Translations under genes and position numbers: made by a program | The notes under the pieces: generated by a model | Seen by the model: the letters and a program-made list of their open reading frames with translations, nothing else | The model's database searches: none | Told to the model about the DNA's origin: nothing | Assembly (NCBI GenBank): GCA_017425345.1 | Contig: JAFOML010000019.1 | Span: forward strand, 1 to 17,767 | Direction: 5' to 3' | Length of the DNA: 17,767 nucleotides | DNA from: Eubacterium sp. | GTDB lineage: Bacteria; Bacillota_A; Clostridia; Peptostreptococcales; Anaerovoracaceae | Shown here: in pieces, positions 1 through 6,940 of the stretch | How the letters are laid out: each line of letters begins with the position of its first letter | Numbering within the stretch: the first letter of the stretch is position 1

Positions 1-111
1 AAGGACGTAGCGAACGACTGCAACGGGCGCCGGGAGCTTCAGCTCCTCCGGGTTTCAGTGGGGGATTATAACCCACCACTGAAAGTCGGAAATGGAACCC
101 GCCGCCTATAG
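1..111 (+). CDS. Partial ORF tail, possibly the C-terminus of a TnpB-like protein
   Basis: An open frame enters from the left edge and ends at TAG 109-111, giving 36 residues starting KDVANDCNGRREL and ending NGTRRL. No catalytic motif lies in the visible part, so the product cannot be identified from it alone. I consider a TnpB tail because the reading frame runs through strong hairpins that end in a repeated element. IS200/IS605 tnpB genes are known to have their 3' coding end overlap the structured omega-RNA and element right end. This is inference: it could equally be a chance open frame across a structured non-coding repeat. Confidence 0.25.
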   Translation, partial: KDVANDCNGRRELQLLRVSVGDYNPPLKVGNGTRRL

Positions 112-135
112 AGGCGGGGGACATCCGGCGCCCGT
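23..135 (+). repeat. Cloverleaf-like structured element, full copy (possible IS200/IS605 right end / omega-RNA relic)
   Basis: An 11-base perfect inverted repeat, ACGGGCGCCGG at 23-33 and CCGGCGCCCGT at 125-135, encloses three further hairpins. The first is GAGC/GCTC at 34-37 and 42-45. The second is TTTCAGTGG at 53-61 with CCACTGAAA at 76-84, extended inward by GGG 62-64 / CCC 72-74. The third is CCGCCT 102-107 with AGGCGG 112-117. Bases 83-132 recur, with about seven differences, at 11951-11999. The homology ends at ...ATCCGGCGCC in both copies, which marks a likely element boundary. The boundary lies about 20 bases past the stop of the minus-strand ATPase gene. There is no T-run on either strand, so it is not a standard terminator. 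Assignment to an insertion-sequence end is inference. Confidence 0.5.
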
Positions 136-152
136 TATGAAGGGATGATGCG

Positions 153-968
153 CTAACTGATCACCTGCCGGATCTCCACATTGACCCGGACGACATTGAA
201 CGCGGTCATGTATTCGATCTTCTCACGGAGCGCGTTCTGGAACGCTTCCGCGTCTCCCCAGAGGCTCTCCCGAAGACGCATCGCCACAGAGACATCCACA
301 TGAAGTGAATCCGGAGATGTGTTCTCGACGACCTGAAGGATCCGCTCGATTCCCGGAGATTCCTCTCCGACACAGGATGCGATGTCCGTGATGACACGGT
401 CTGAGATATAGAAATCCCCCATATAGCTGAACGTCGGCCGCACTACAGTTCTCTCCCCTGCCTGGCCTTCCTGTCCGGTTTTTCCAAGCGCTCTGAGCAG
501 GCGCAGCGGCGACATGAAATAGCCGGCAAAATCCCGCTTCAGCTGCAGCGTCGGCACAGGAATGACGTGCTTTCCCTGTATGTTTCTCTGCTTCAGGGCG
601 GTGGCGCGTTCCTCTTCACTCGTAATGTCCTCGATATGAATTCGCTCTTCGATCGGCGGCAGACCGAGCCGTTCTGCAACGCGGTCCGTCATACGCTCGG
701 AAGTCCCGATCAGCAGGATATTCTCCGGATCGAGCTCGCGAATGCGCGCCCGGACGGAACGGCAGTGTTCATCGTCTGTAAACAGCGCGGTCTTGATCGC
801 GCCGACCTTAGTCTTCTGCCGTTTGGCGGAAATGCCCGCTTCTACCCGGTTCTGATAAATAAAAAGGCCGTCGTCGATCATACTGACGATTCCTAGATCT
901 TTACATAAGGCCATGGCCTGATAACTTTTTCCGGTCCCACTGGATCCGGTCAGCGCGTAAACTTTCAT
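153..968 (-). CDS. P-loop ATPase with C-terminal Asp23/Gls24-like domain
   Basis: The 271-residue protein starts right at a nucleotide-binding core: GSSGTGKS at residues 8-15 is a Walker A loop and ENILLIGTS (82-90) looks like the Walker B strand. From about 174 to 268 it resembles the Asp23/Gls24 (DUF322) fold, with a strand-rich start ([17 protein letters not shown]) and a closing [11 protein letters not shown] strand typical of that family. Asp23/Gls24 proteins are small envelope-associated stress proteins in Firmicutes. Their fusion to an ATPase is less common, and its biochemical role is not known to me. The ATG at 968 is the only start that keeps the P-loop intact, yet no good ribosome binding site lies close upstream. 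It diverges from the ferredoxin gene across about 76 bases. No membrane segment is visible. The family call is moderately sure; the function is open. Confidence 0.7.
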   Translation of the reverse strand: MKVYALTGSSGTGKSYQAMALCKDLGIVSMIDDGLFIYQNRVEAGISAKRQKTKVGAIKTALFTDDEHCRSVRARIRELDPENILLIGTSERMTDRVAERLGLPPIEERIHIEDITSEEERATALKQRNIQGKHVIPVPTLQLKRDFAGYFMSPLRLLRALGKTGQEGQAGERTVVRPTFSYMGDFYISDRVITDIASCVGEESPGIERILQVVENTSPDSLHVDVSVAMRLRESLWGDAEAFQNALREKIEYMTAFNVVRVNVEIRQVIS

Positions 969-969
969 C

Positions 970-999
970 TTGACTAACTATTCCTATACTGTATATAAT
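970..999 (+). promoter_or_regulatory. Sigma-A-type promoter of the ferredoxin gene
   Basis: TTGACT at 970-975 and TATAAT at 994-999 are separated by 18 bases, a near-consensus housekeeping promoter. The perfect 11-base palindrome TATACTGTATA (985-995) overlaps the upstream edge of the -10 box and could be an operator. A weaker divergent promoter for the ATPase gene may overlap on the other strand: TTTACA 1011-1006, then TATAGG 988-983, spacer 17. Confidence 0.75.
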
Positions 1000-1044
1000 A
1001 ATGGTTGTAAATCCATAAAAATGGCATGTCTAAAGGAGGAAATT

Positions 1045-1215
1045 ATGGCTTACAAGATTACGGAAGACTGCATCGCTTGTGGTGCATGTGCAGCTGAGTG
1101 CCCGACAGAGGCTATCTCTGAGGGAGATGGAATCTATGTTATCGACGCTGAGGAATGCATCGACTGCGGATCTTGCGCAGAAGCATGTCCAGTTGACGCT
1201 CCGGTAGAGGCATAA
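1045..1215 (+). CDS. 2[4Fe-4S] ferredoxin
   Basis: A 56-residue clostridial-type ferredoxin. It carries low-potential electrons between soluble redox enzymes such as pyruvate:ferredoxin oxidoreductase and hydrogenase. Two classic cluster motifs are present: C9-x2-C12-x2-C15-x3-C19-P and C38-x2-C41-x2-C44-x3-C48-P, with the usual pseudo-twofold symmetry. The ATG at 1045 was chosen because AAAGGAGG (1032-1039) sits 5 bases upstream and the protein then begins MAYKITEDC, as in the family. A longer in-frame extension upstream would start inside the promoter. The gene is monocistronic, with its own near-consensus promoter and an intrinsic terminator. Its codons (GCA/GCT, AAG, few CGC) differ from most neighbours in the way expected of a highly expressed gene. 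Confidence 0.95.
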   Translation: MAYKITEDCIACGACAAECPTEAISEGDGIYVIDAEECIDCGSCAEACPVDAPVEA

Positions 1216-1250
1216 TCCAGACGGAATACCGCTCAAAGAGCTGACAAGTA

Positions 1251-1285
1251 TACCCGCTTCCATTCGGAAGCGGGTATTTCTTTCC
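1251..1285 (+). terminator. Intrinsic terminator of the ferredoxin gene
   Basis: An 11-bp perfect stem, TACCCGCTTCC (1251-1261) / GGAAGCGGGTA (1266-1276) with loop ATTC, is followed by the T-rich TTTCTTTCCC. It lies between the convergent ferredoxin and rex genes and ends only a few bases from the rex stop, so it may also help end rex transcription. Confidence 0.8.
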
Positions 1286-1287
1286 CG

Positions 1288-1962
1288 TTACGCTTCTGAC
1301 AGTTTACTCTTCTGCGCCTCTTCCTTCTTATGAATATCGTTCATATGGTAAGCCAGCGAGTGCAGGCTGTCGGAGAGGTGTACCACTTCCAGCGCCACGT
1401 GAGACGGAACCTCGATATCCGTTGGGGCGAAATTCCAGATACCCTTCACGCCGGCAAAGGAGAGCTTGTCCGCAACCTCCTGCGCGCTGTCCTGATTGAC
1501 ACAGATAATGCCGATATCGATCTCTTCTTTCTCGACATACTCGACGATATTCTCAAAGTCCAGGATCTCTACCCCGTCCAGATCCTTCCCGATCAGATCC
1601 GGGTTGATGTCAAAAGCTGCGCAGACCTTGAACCCCTGTTTGTGGAAGTGTGTATATTTGGCGATCGCCTGTCCCAGATTACCGGCGCCTACGATGACCA
1701 TGCGATACTCCTTATCCAGTCCAAGAATCGCACTGATCTCCTTATACAGTCCGTCCACACTGTAGCCATATCCCTGCTGTCCGAATCCTCCGAAATTGTT
1801 CAGATCCTGGCGGATCTGCGATGCCGTATAACCGATCAGACTGCTGAACTCCTTGGAGGAGATCTTCTCCACGCCTTTCTTCTTCAGCTCGATCAGGTAG
1901 CGGCGATATCTGGGAAGCCGCTTGATCACAGCATTGGAGATTTTCGCATTCTTAGCACACAT
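1288..1962 (-). CDS. rex: Redox-sensing transcriptional repressor Rex
   Basis: Rex senses the NADH/NAD+ ratio and represses fermentation and respiration genes when NADH is low. From the chosen start the protein has 224 residues, within the family's usual length of about 210-225. The N-terminal winged helix spans about 1-85, with the recognition segment TASQIRQDLNNFGGFGQQG (46-64). The Rossmann nucleotide-binding loop is VGAGNLGQAI (91-100), and the domain-swapped C-terminal helix contains HSLAYHMNDI. The ATG at 1962 is preceded by GTGAGGT at good spacing. An in-frame upstream ATG at 2007 would translate through the acpP terminator hairpin, so I rejected it. Order with acpP, the ABC-F gene and tsaD resembles the B. 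subtilis ydiE-ydiF...rex neighbourhood. The terminator just upstream leaves its own promoter unclear. Confidence 0.93.
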   Translation of the reverse strand: MCAKNAKISNAVIKRLPRYRRYLIELKKKGVEKISSKEFSSLIGYTASQIRQDLNNFGGFGQQGYGYSVDGLYKEISAILGLDKEYRMVIVGAGNLGQAIAKYTHFHKQGFKVCAAFDINPDLIGKDLDGVEILDFENIVEYVEKEEIDIGIICVNQDSAQEVADKLSFAGVKGIWNFAPTDIEVPSHVALEVVHLSDSLHSLAYHMNDIHKKEEAQKSKLSEA

Positions 1963-1978
1963 AGATACCTCACTTACC

Positions 1979-2005
1979 AAAAAAGCCCGCCTCATACCGG
2001 CGGGC
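1979..2005 (-). terminator. acpP: Intrinsic terminator between acpP and rex
   Basis: Reading the minus strand, GCCCGCC (2005-1999), loop GGTATGA, GGCGGGC (1991-1985) and then six T (1984-1979). It begins 7 bases after the acpP stop. The T-run ends only 16 bases before the rex start codon, so rex needs read-through or a promoter inside acpP. Confidence 0.85.
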
Positions 2006-2011
2006 ACATAC

Positions 2012-2245
2012 TTATTCCGCGACTTTCTCGTCTACGTAGCTTACCAGGTCTCCGACGAGCTGGAACTTCTCAGCCTCTTCATCCGGGATCTCAATATCAA
2101 ACTCTTCTTCAATCGCCATAATGATCTCTACTGCATCCAGAGAATCTGCTTCCAGATCCTTCATCAGGTTTGTATCCATGGTCACCATCGACTCATCTAC
2201 AGAAAGCTGTTCTACAATGATGCTTCTGATCTTTTCAAATGTCAT
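2012..2245 (-). CDS. acpP: Acyl carrier protein
   Basis: This 77-residue acidic protein carries growing acyl chains on a phosphopantetheine arm during type II fatty acid synthesis. The attachment site is the DSL motif with Ser35, in the segment [11 protein letters not shown] at the start of helix II. The family's hydrophobic helix pattern ([17 protein letters not shown]) follows. Length and composition are fully typical. The ATG at 2245 has GGAGG six bases upstream. A strong promoter lies in the short gap to the ABC-F gene and an intrinsic terminator directly follows, so acpP can be expressed alone at a high level as well as by read-through from the upstream translation cluster. No other fatty-acid genes are in the window, so this is a stand-alone acpP. 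Confidence 0.95.
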   Translation of the reverse strand: MTFEKIRSIIVEQLSVDESMVTMDTNLMKDLEADSLDAVEIIMAIEEEFDIEIPDEEAEKFQLVGDLVSYVDEKVAE

Positions 2246-2297
2246 AATGATCCTCCTGCCCCGGTTAAGGGCCTTTCTTCCTAAAATTCTATTCCTA

Positions 2298-2326
2298 ATT
2301 ATAAGTTACTCATCCCTCTATTGCAA
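2298..2326 (-). promoter_or_regulatory. acpP: Sigma-A-type promoter of acpP
   Basis: On the minus strand TTGCAA (2326-2321) and a perfect TATAAT (2303-2298) are separated by exactly 17 bases. It lies in the 91-base gap between the ABC-F stop and the acpP start. I saw no FapR-like operator by eye. Confidence 0.75.
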
Positions 2327-2336
2327 GGGAAAATCC

Positions 2337-4295
2337 TCACGCTTCAGAACTTTCCAGTTCCATCCATTCCTCATACGCTGCGTCCAGCGTCTCCTGTGCC
2401 TTCTTCACTTTTTCGTTCAATTCGGAAAGCCGTTTCGGATCCGACAGAACGGCAGGCTGGCACATCAGACCCTGGGTCTCCTCAATCTCCTTTTCGAGAT
2501 CCTCGATCGTCTGTTCCAGTCTGGCTTTTTCGCGCTGCAGCCGGCGTTCGGCAGCCTGCTGTTGTTTTTTTTGTTCCCGCGTCAGAGACGACCCTGCCGC
2601 CTTCGCGGCGCCCTTATCCTCCCGCAGCTCGCTGACGTAGCGCTTCGCCGACTCGATGGAAGCCTTTTTCTCCTCGTAGTAGTCGTACCCGCCCACGTAC
2701 TCGGTGATGCCGTCCGGCCCCATCTCCAGGATCCTCGTCGCGATCCGGTTCAGGAAGTAGCGGTCATGCGAGATCGCGATCACCGTTCCCGGATACTCCG
2801 CAAGCGCTTCTTCGAATACCTCCTTGGAATCGATATCCAGGTGGTTCGTCGGCTCGTCGAGAAGCAGGACATTGGTGCCGGCGAGCATGAGCTTCAGGAG
2901 CGCAAGGCGCGCTTTTTCGCCGCCGGACAGGGAGCCGACCTGTACGAATACCTGATCGCCTTTGAACAGAAACCTCCCCAGGAATCCCCGGATCTCTCCG
3001 TCCTTGTACAGGCGGTAGGAATCGTGCACCTCGTCCATGACGGTCTTGAAGTCATCCATCTGCTCCTGCCGCTGGTCGTAATACCCGAAGTTGACCTGAT
3101 GGCCGGTCTTCAGATAACCCTCATCCGGACTGAGCTCGCCCATCATGATCCGAAGCAGGGTCGTCTTGCCGATCCCGTTCGGTCCGACGATGCAGATGCG
3201 CTCGCCGCGTTTGATGTCGAAGTTCACGTCCCGGAAGAGCTGCCGTCTCGTCAGTCCGGTGCCGAAGGACTTGGCAAGCCCTTCTCCGTACAGAACGTCG
3301 GTGCCGCTCGCGTATTCTTCACGGAAACGCATGGAAATGGATCCGCGCTCCGCTTCCGGACGGTCCAGACGGTCGATCATCGCCAGGCGCTTCTCTCTTG
3401 AAGCCGCCCGCTTGGCCAGATGCTCGGTACCGCGCTCCTTGAAGCGGCGAATCATATCCTCCTGTCTGCGGATCTCTTCCTGCTGCTTGCGGTAGGCTTT
3501 CCAGTCCGCCTCCCGCTGCGCGCGCTTTTTCTCCGCAAACTGCGTATAGTTGCCATCATAGGTCTTCAGGTGATGGTGTTCGACCTCGAAGATCCGGTTT
3601 GCCATCTGATCGAGGAAGTACCGGTCGTGGGAGACCAGAATGATCGTGCCGCTGTAGCTCTTCAGGAACTGCTCGAGCCATTTGAGCATACCGATGTCCA
3701 GGTGGTTCGTCGGCTCATCCAGAAGCAGCAGATCCGGTTTCTCCATCAGCAGTGTCGCGAGCGCGAGGCGCGTGCGTTCTCCGCCGGAAAGCGCTGCGAT
3801 CTCCTTGCCATAATCCTCTTCTCCGAAGGCCATGCTGGTGAGGATGCCTTTCATCTCGCTTTTGTACGAAAAGCCGCCTTCATCCCGGTAGCGGTCCTGC
3901 AGCGTGCCAAGCTGGCTCAGCGTCCGCTGATAATCCTCGCCTTCGGTGTTCCCGGCCGAGGCCATCGCCGCGACCCGGTCCGAAAGCTGATGGATCCGGT
4001 CCTCCATCTCCTGGAAACGGCTGTAGATGCGCTGTGTCTCCTCAAAGATCGTATTGTCCGACTGAAAATCATCCTTCTGCCGGAGATATCCGACCGTCAG
4101 ATCACTCGGCATATAGACCGTTCCGTCGTCACAGGTGTCCTCACCGGTCAGAATGTTCAGCAGTGTCGTCTTGCCTGCGCCGTTCGCGCCGACGATCCCG
4201 ATGTGGTCGCCTGCGTTCACGTGAAAGGAGACGTGATCCAGGATCACGTCTGTTCCATAAGCTTTGGTAATGTCTGCTGCGGATAATACGATCAT
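2337..4295 (-). CDS. ABC-F family ATPase (YdiF-like ribosome-associated factor)
   Basis: A 652-residue soluble tandem ABC protein with no membrane segments, as in the ABC-F class that binds the ribosomal E site. The first domain has Walker A GANGAGKTT (36-44), signature LSGGER (169-174) and LLDEPTNHLD (191-200). The second has GPNGIGKTT (371-379), LSGGEK (456-461) and LLLDEPTNHLD. The charged helical linker at about 252-310 is the P-site tRNA-interaction motif, and a coiled coil fills about 570-650. Both catalytic Glu and both switch His (VSHDRYF, ISHDRYF) are intact. It follows tsaD by 14 bases, the same order as B. subtilis gcp(ydiE)-ydiF, which supports a YdiF-like rather than antibiotic-resistance role. 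The ribosome binding site AGAGGAAG precedes the ATG. Confidence 0.9.
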   Translation of the reverse strand: MIVLSAADITKAYGTDVILDHVSFHVNAGDHIGIVGANGAGKTTLLNILTGEDTCDDGTVYMPSDLTVGYLRQKDDFQSDNTIFEETQRIYSRFQEMEDRIHQLSDRVAAMASAGNTEGEDYQRTLSQLGTLQDRYRDEGGFSYKSEMKGILTSMAFGEEDYGKEIAALSGGERTRLALATLLMEKPDLLLLDEPTNHLDIGMLKWLEQFLKSYSGTIILVSHDRYFLDQMANRIFEVEHHHLKTYDGNYTQFAEKKRAQREADWKAYRKQQEEIRRQEDMIRRFKERGTEHLAKRAASREKRLAMIDRLDRPEAERGSISMRFREEYASGTDVLYGEGLAKSFGTGLTRRQLFRDVNFDIKRGERICIVGPNGIGKTTLLRIMMGELSPDEGYLKTGHQVNFGYYDQRQEQMDDFKTVMDEVHDSYRLYKDGEIRGFLGRFLFKGDQVFVQVGSLSGGEKARLALLKLMLAGTNVLLLDEPTNHLDIDSKEVFEEALAEYPGTVIAISHDRYFLNRIATRILEMGPDGITEYVGGYDYYEEKKASIESAKRYVSELREDKGAAKAAGSSLTREQKKQQQAAERRLQREKARLEQTIEDLEKEIEETQGLMCQPAVLSDPKRLSELNEKVKKAQETLDAAYEEWMELESSEA

Positions 4296-4309
4296 GTTCT
4301 TCCTCTGTC

Positions 4310-5326
4310 CTACAGCGGAAGGTTCGCATAGGCGTCCAGCTCCAGGTCGTCTGCGCCTTCCATCTGATATTTATAGTATGCGGCGGCCGCGATCATCGCG
4401 CCGTTGTCGGTGCAGAGCACCGGCGCAGGTACGTACAGCCGCGCGCCTTCTTCTTTCAGCATCGCTTCCATCTGCGCGCGCAGGGAGCTGTTGGAGGCAA
4501 CGCCTCCTGCCATGACCAGCCGGTCCGCATGCATGCTGCGGACAGCCATCCGGCTCTTCTCAACCAGCACATCGATGATCGACTGCTGGAAGCTCGCGCA
4601 GAGGTCGGCAGTCTGAATCTCTCTTCCTGCCATTCTCTCCTGATTGATATAGTTCAAAACCTGCGTCTTCAGCCCGCTGAAGCTGAAATCCAGGCTCCCG
4701 TGCTCCAGCATGACGCGCTTAAAGTGCACGGCCTCAGGATCTCCCTCGCGGGATGCCCGGTCGACTTTCGGTCCGCCGGGATAGCCGAGTCCGATGACCC
4801 GGGCGACTTTGTCATATGCTTCCCCCACCGCGTCGTCGCGCGTGCTGCCCAGCACCTCACAGCGGTTGTAGTCCGTGACCTTCACCAGGTTGGTATGGCC
4901 GCCTGAGACGATCAGCGCCAGAAACGGGGGCTCAAGGTCCGGGTACTGCAGGTAGTTCGCGCTCACATGACCATGCATGTGATTGACGCCGACCAGAGGG
5001 ATGTCTGCCGCGAGGGCTAACGCCTTAGCTGTCGCAACCCCGATCACGACAGCGCCGATCAGCCCCGGTCCGTGCGTCACGCCGATCAGATCCACGTCCG
5101 AGAGGCGCACGCCCGCGTCGTCCAGCGCCTGATCCAGTACCGCGTTGATATTTTCCAGGTGGTGTCTGGATGCGATCTCCGGCACGACCCCTCCAAACTT
5201 CGTATGAATATCGATCTGGGACGAGATCACGTTCGACAGCAGCTTTCTTCCGTCTGCGGTTACCGCGATCGCCGATTCGTCACAGCTCGTCTCTATGCCA
5301 AGTGTAATGAATGCCCCGTCTTTCAT
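4310..5326 (-). CDS. tsaD: tRNA N6-adenosine threonylcarbamoyltransferase TsaD
   Basis: TsaD transfers the threonylcarbamoyl group from TsaC's product onto A37 of ANN-decoding tRNAs, working with TsaB and TsaE. Seen here: the ASKHA fold start LGIETSCDES, the metal-binding motif NHMHGH (H116 and H120 by the chosen start), SGGHTNL, the GYPGGPKVD loop, FSFSGLKT and the third metal site TDNGAMIA. Length is 338 residues, normal for the family. Two ATGs lie in tandem (5329 and 5326) over the rimI stop. I chose 5326 because AAGGAG then sits 5 bases upstream, against only 2 for the first. The start region overlaps the rimI stop, pointing to translational coupling. Confidence 0.95.
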   Translation of the reverse strand: MKDGAFITLGIETSCDESAIAVTADGRKLLSNVISSQIDIHTKFGGVVPEIASRHHLENINAVLDQALDDAGVRLSDVDLIGVTHGPGLIGAVVIGVATAKALALAADIPLVGVNHMHGHVSANYLQYPDLEPPFLALIVSGGHTNLVKVTDYNRCEVLGSTRDDAVGEAYDKVARVIGLGYPGGPKVDRASREGDPEAVHFKRVMLEHGSLDFSFSGLKTQVLNYINQERMAGREIQTADLCASFQQSIIDVLVEKSRMAVRSMHADRLVMAGGVASNSSLRAQMEAMLKEEGARLYVPAPVLCTDNGAMIAAAAYYKYQMEGADDLELDAYANLPL

Positions 5327-5802
5327 CATGACTCCTTTCCGGGTTTGCTCGGATCGCCGATGCGCCACATGATGAGGGCGTCCTCTCCGTCATCTTCATA
5401 GTATCCCGGACGTATGCCGGCTACCTGAAAACCGAATTTTTCATACAGGCCAAGCGCTGCTTCATTGCTCTTCCGAAGCTCCAGCGTATGGCTCTTCACG
5501 CCTCTTTCCTCGGTCACTTTCAGCATTGCATGCATCAGAACAGAAGCCACGTGCTTCCGCCGGTGCTCCGGCATGACGGCAACCGTCATGATCTGGCCCT
5601 CGTCCGCAACGCACCAGACACTCAGATATCCGAGGAGCTCTCCTTCATCGCCCTGCACGACGATATAGATAGCGTTCTCGTTTCCGATCAGATCCTGGCG
5701 CAGCGCTTCCATGCTCCATGGCGTGGTAAAACAGGCCTTTTCGATCTCCGCAAGGCTCTCTGCATCGTCTTTATTTGCTGCTCTGATGATCAACTGTTTC
5801 AT
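5326..5802 (-). CDS. rimI: Ribosomal protein S18-alanine N-acetyltransferase RimI
   Basis: A 158-residue GNAT-fold acetyltransferase. RimI acetylates the N-terminal alanine of ribosomal protein S18. Visible GNAT features are an N-terminal IRAANKDDAESLAEIEKACF, the PWSMEALRQDL segment typical of RimI, the beta-4 strand IMTVAVMPEHRR, and LYEKFGF (119-125) with the catalytic-region tyrosine. The acetyl-CoA loop reads RRKHVAS (81-87): His84 occupies a position that is usually Gly in the Q/R-x-x-G-x-G/A motif, so cofactor binding may be slightly altered. It overlaps tsaB by 4 bases (ATGA) and abuts tsaD, as in many Firmicutes. The target assignment rests on context, since GNATs are hard to tell apart. 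Confidence 0.85.
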   Translation of the reverse strand: MKQLIIRAANKDDAESLAEIEKACFTTPWSMEALRQDLIGNENAIYIVVQGDEGELLGYLSVWCVADEGQIMTVAVMPEHRRKHVASVLMHAMLKVTEERGVKSHTLELRKSNEAALGLYEKFGFQVAGIRPGYYEDDGEDALIMWRIGDPSKPGKES

Positions 5803-6524
5803 TTTAATCTGCTCCGAAATTTCGCCATCTTGGCGGCTCTGGCCCTGGCCAGGGAGCCGTCTTTCAGCTTCGTCTCCGCTTCCGTCTCTCTCATGTAGTC
5901 CGGAAGCAGCGCATCGTACCGGCAGGTTTCACCTGCTTCAAAAGCCTTCTTCGCATAGCACGCGGTAAGCGCTGCCGTCTGATAGCGGTCCTCACAGGGC
6001 GCGAGCCGGTATCCTGCAAGCTGATCCATATATGCGTCGATCCCGTCCCCGTAAAAGACCGGATCGATCCCTGCCTCGCGGACGCACGCAAGCACATCCG
6101 TCAGCATGTACGGTCCGGGTTTCAGGATGTCTTCTCCGTTTTCATCGAATACCGCGCCGTAGACCTGGCCGCGTCTCGCGTTCAGGATCACGGCTGCCGG
6201 ATCTCCCTCGCCTGAAAGAAGGCGGAACATGTCCAGCGTCCCGACCGGAACACACGGAAGGTCCCTCGCCTGTGCAAAGGCTCTGGCCGTGGAGACGCCG
6301 ATGCGGATACCGGTGAAAGAGCCCGGTCCGATGGAAGCTGCGACTGCGGCGATGTCGGCCGGCTTAACTTGGCCCTCCTCAAAAAGCGCTTCCATGAGCG
6401 CCGCAAGCCGTCTGAGATGGCTCATCGCCTCCGTCGTCGTCTTCTGCCGCGTCTCGCCGGTCTTAAGGTCCAGGAGCGCCGCGGACCCCACGGGCCCGGT
6501 CGTGTCGATCGCTAAAATGTACAT
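5799..6524 (-). CDS. tsaB: tRNA threonylcarbamoyladenosine biosynthesis protein TsaB
   Basis: TsaB is the catalytically inactive TsaD paralogue that dimerises with TsaD to make the t6A synthase. The 241 residues show the ASKHA start MYILAIDTTG and the diagnostic GPGSFTGIRIG (66-76), followed by ARAFAQARDLP. Beyond about 110 it lacks the TsaD metal-binding histidines, as expected. Length is close to family norm. The start overlaps the tsaE 3' end by 13 bases, and its stop overlaps the rimI start, so it sits in a translationally coupled tsaE-tsaB-rimI-tsaD string. The C-terminal tail is basic and alanine-rich (ARARAAKMAKFRSRLK). Confidence 0.94.
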   Translation of the reverse strand: MYILAIDTTGPVGSAALLDLKTGETRQKTTTEAMSHLRRLAALMEALFEEGQVKPADIAAVAASIGPGSFTGIRIGVSTARAFAQARDLPCVPVGTLDMFRLLSGEGDPAAVILNARRGQVYGAVFDENGEDILKPGPYMLTDVLACVREAGIDPVFYGDGIDAYMDQLAGYRLAPCEDRYQTAALTACYAKKAFEAGETCRYDALLPDYMRETEAETKLKDGSLARARAAKMAKFRSRLK

Positions 6525-6931
6525 TGATATATCCGCTCCTCTTCTCCTTCGCCGCGGCTCATGAAAATGCAGCAGGTCTCATCCGGGAGGACCTCCGCGA
6601 TGCGGTCTGCCCACTCGATGACGCAGACGCCGCCTGCATCAAAATATTCCTCTGCCCCGGTCTGAAACAGTTCTTCCCCGTCGGACAGACGGTAGACGTC
6701 AAAATGGTACAGGGGCAGTCTTCCGCTGCGATATTCTTTCACAATGGTGAACGTCGGGCTCGTCACGGGTTCGGTCACGCCAAGTCCTTCCGCGATGTAG
6801 CGGGTCAGCGTGGTCTTGCCGGTACCGAGGTCGCCAATCAGCGCCAGGATGCAGCCGGGCTGCGCGCGCCGCGCGAGCTCGTGCCCGAACGCTCTCGTCT
6901 CCTCTTCACTGTGGATGTGAATTTCCTTCAT
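6512..6931 (-). CDS. tsaE: tRNA threonylcarbamoyladenosine biosynthesis ATPase TsaE
   Basis: TsaE is the small ATPase that resets the TsaB-TsaD complex during t6A synthesis. The 139-residue protein has the P-loop GDLGTGKT (33-40), the TsaE-specific SPTFTIVKEY (58-67), the HFDVYRL strand (76-82) and EWADR (106-110), all classic for the family. It is preceded by the ECF S-component gene with a gap of only 9 bases and overlaps tsaB by 13 bases. Length and start are typical; a purine-rich stretch lies immediately upstream of the ATG. Confidence 0.95.
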   Translation of the reverse strand: MKEIHIHSEEETRAFGHELARRAQPGCILALIGDLGTGKTTLTRYIAEGLGVTEPVTSPTFTIVKEYRSGRLPLYHFDVYRLSDGEELFQTGAEEYFDAGGVCVIEWADRIAEVLPDETCCIFMSRGEGEEERIYQCTF

Positions 6932-6940
6932 GTCGATCCC

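Noticed and set aside
970..1044. Extended ferredoxin start 25 codons upstream
   Set aside because: The extension starts within the -35 box and lies over the promoter; the internal ATG has an ideal ribosome binding site and the standard ferredoxin N-terminus.
1963..2007. Extended Rex N-terminus (15 extra residues)
   Set aside because: It would be translated from the acpP terminator hairpin, lacks homology to Rex N-termini, and the ATG at 1962 has a good ribosome binding site.
2121..3401. 426-residue plus-strand open frame across acpP and the ABC-F gene
   Set aside because: It runs antisense through two well-supported genes and a promoter region; low-complexity product.
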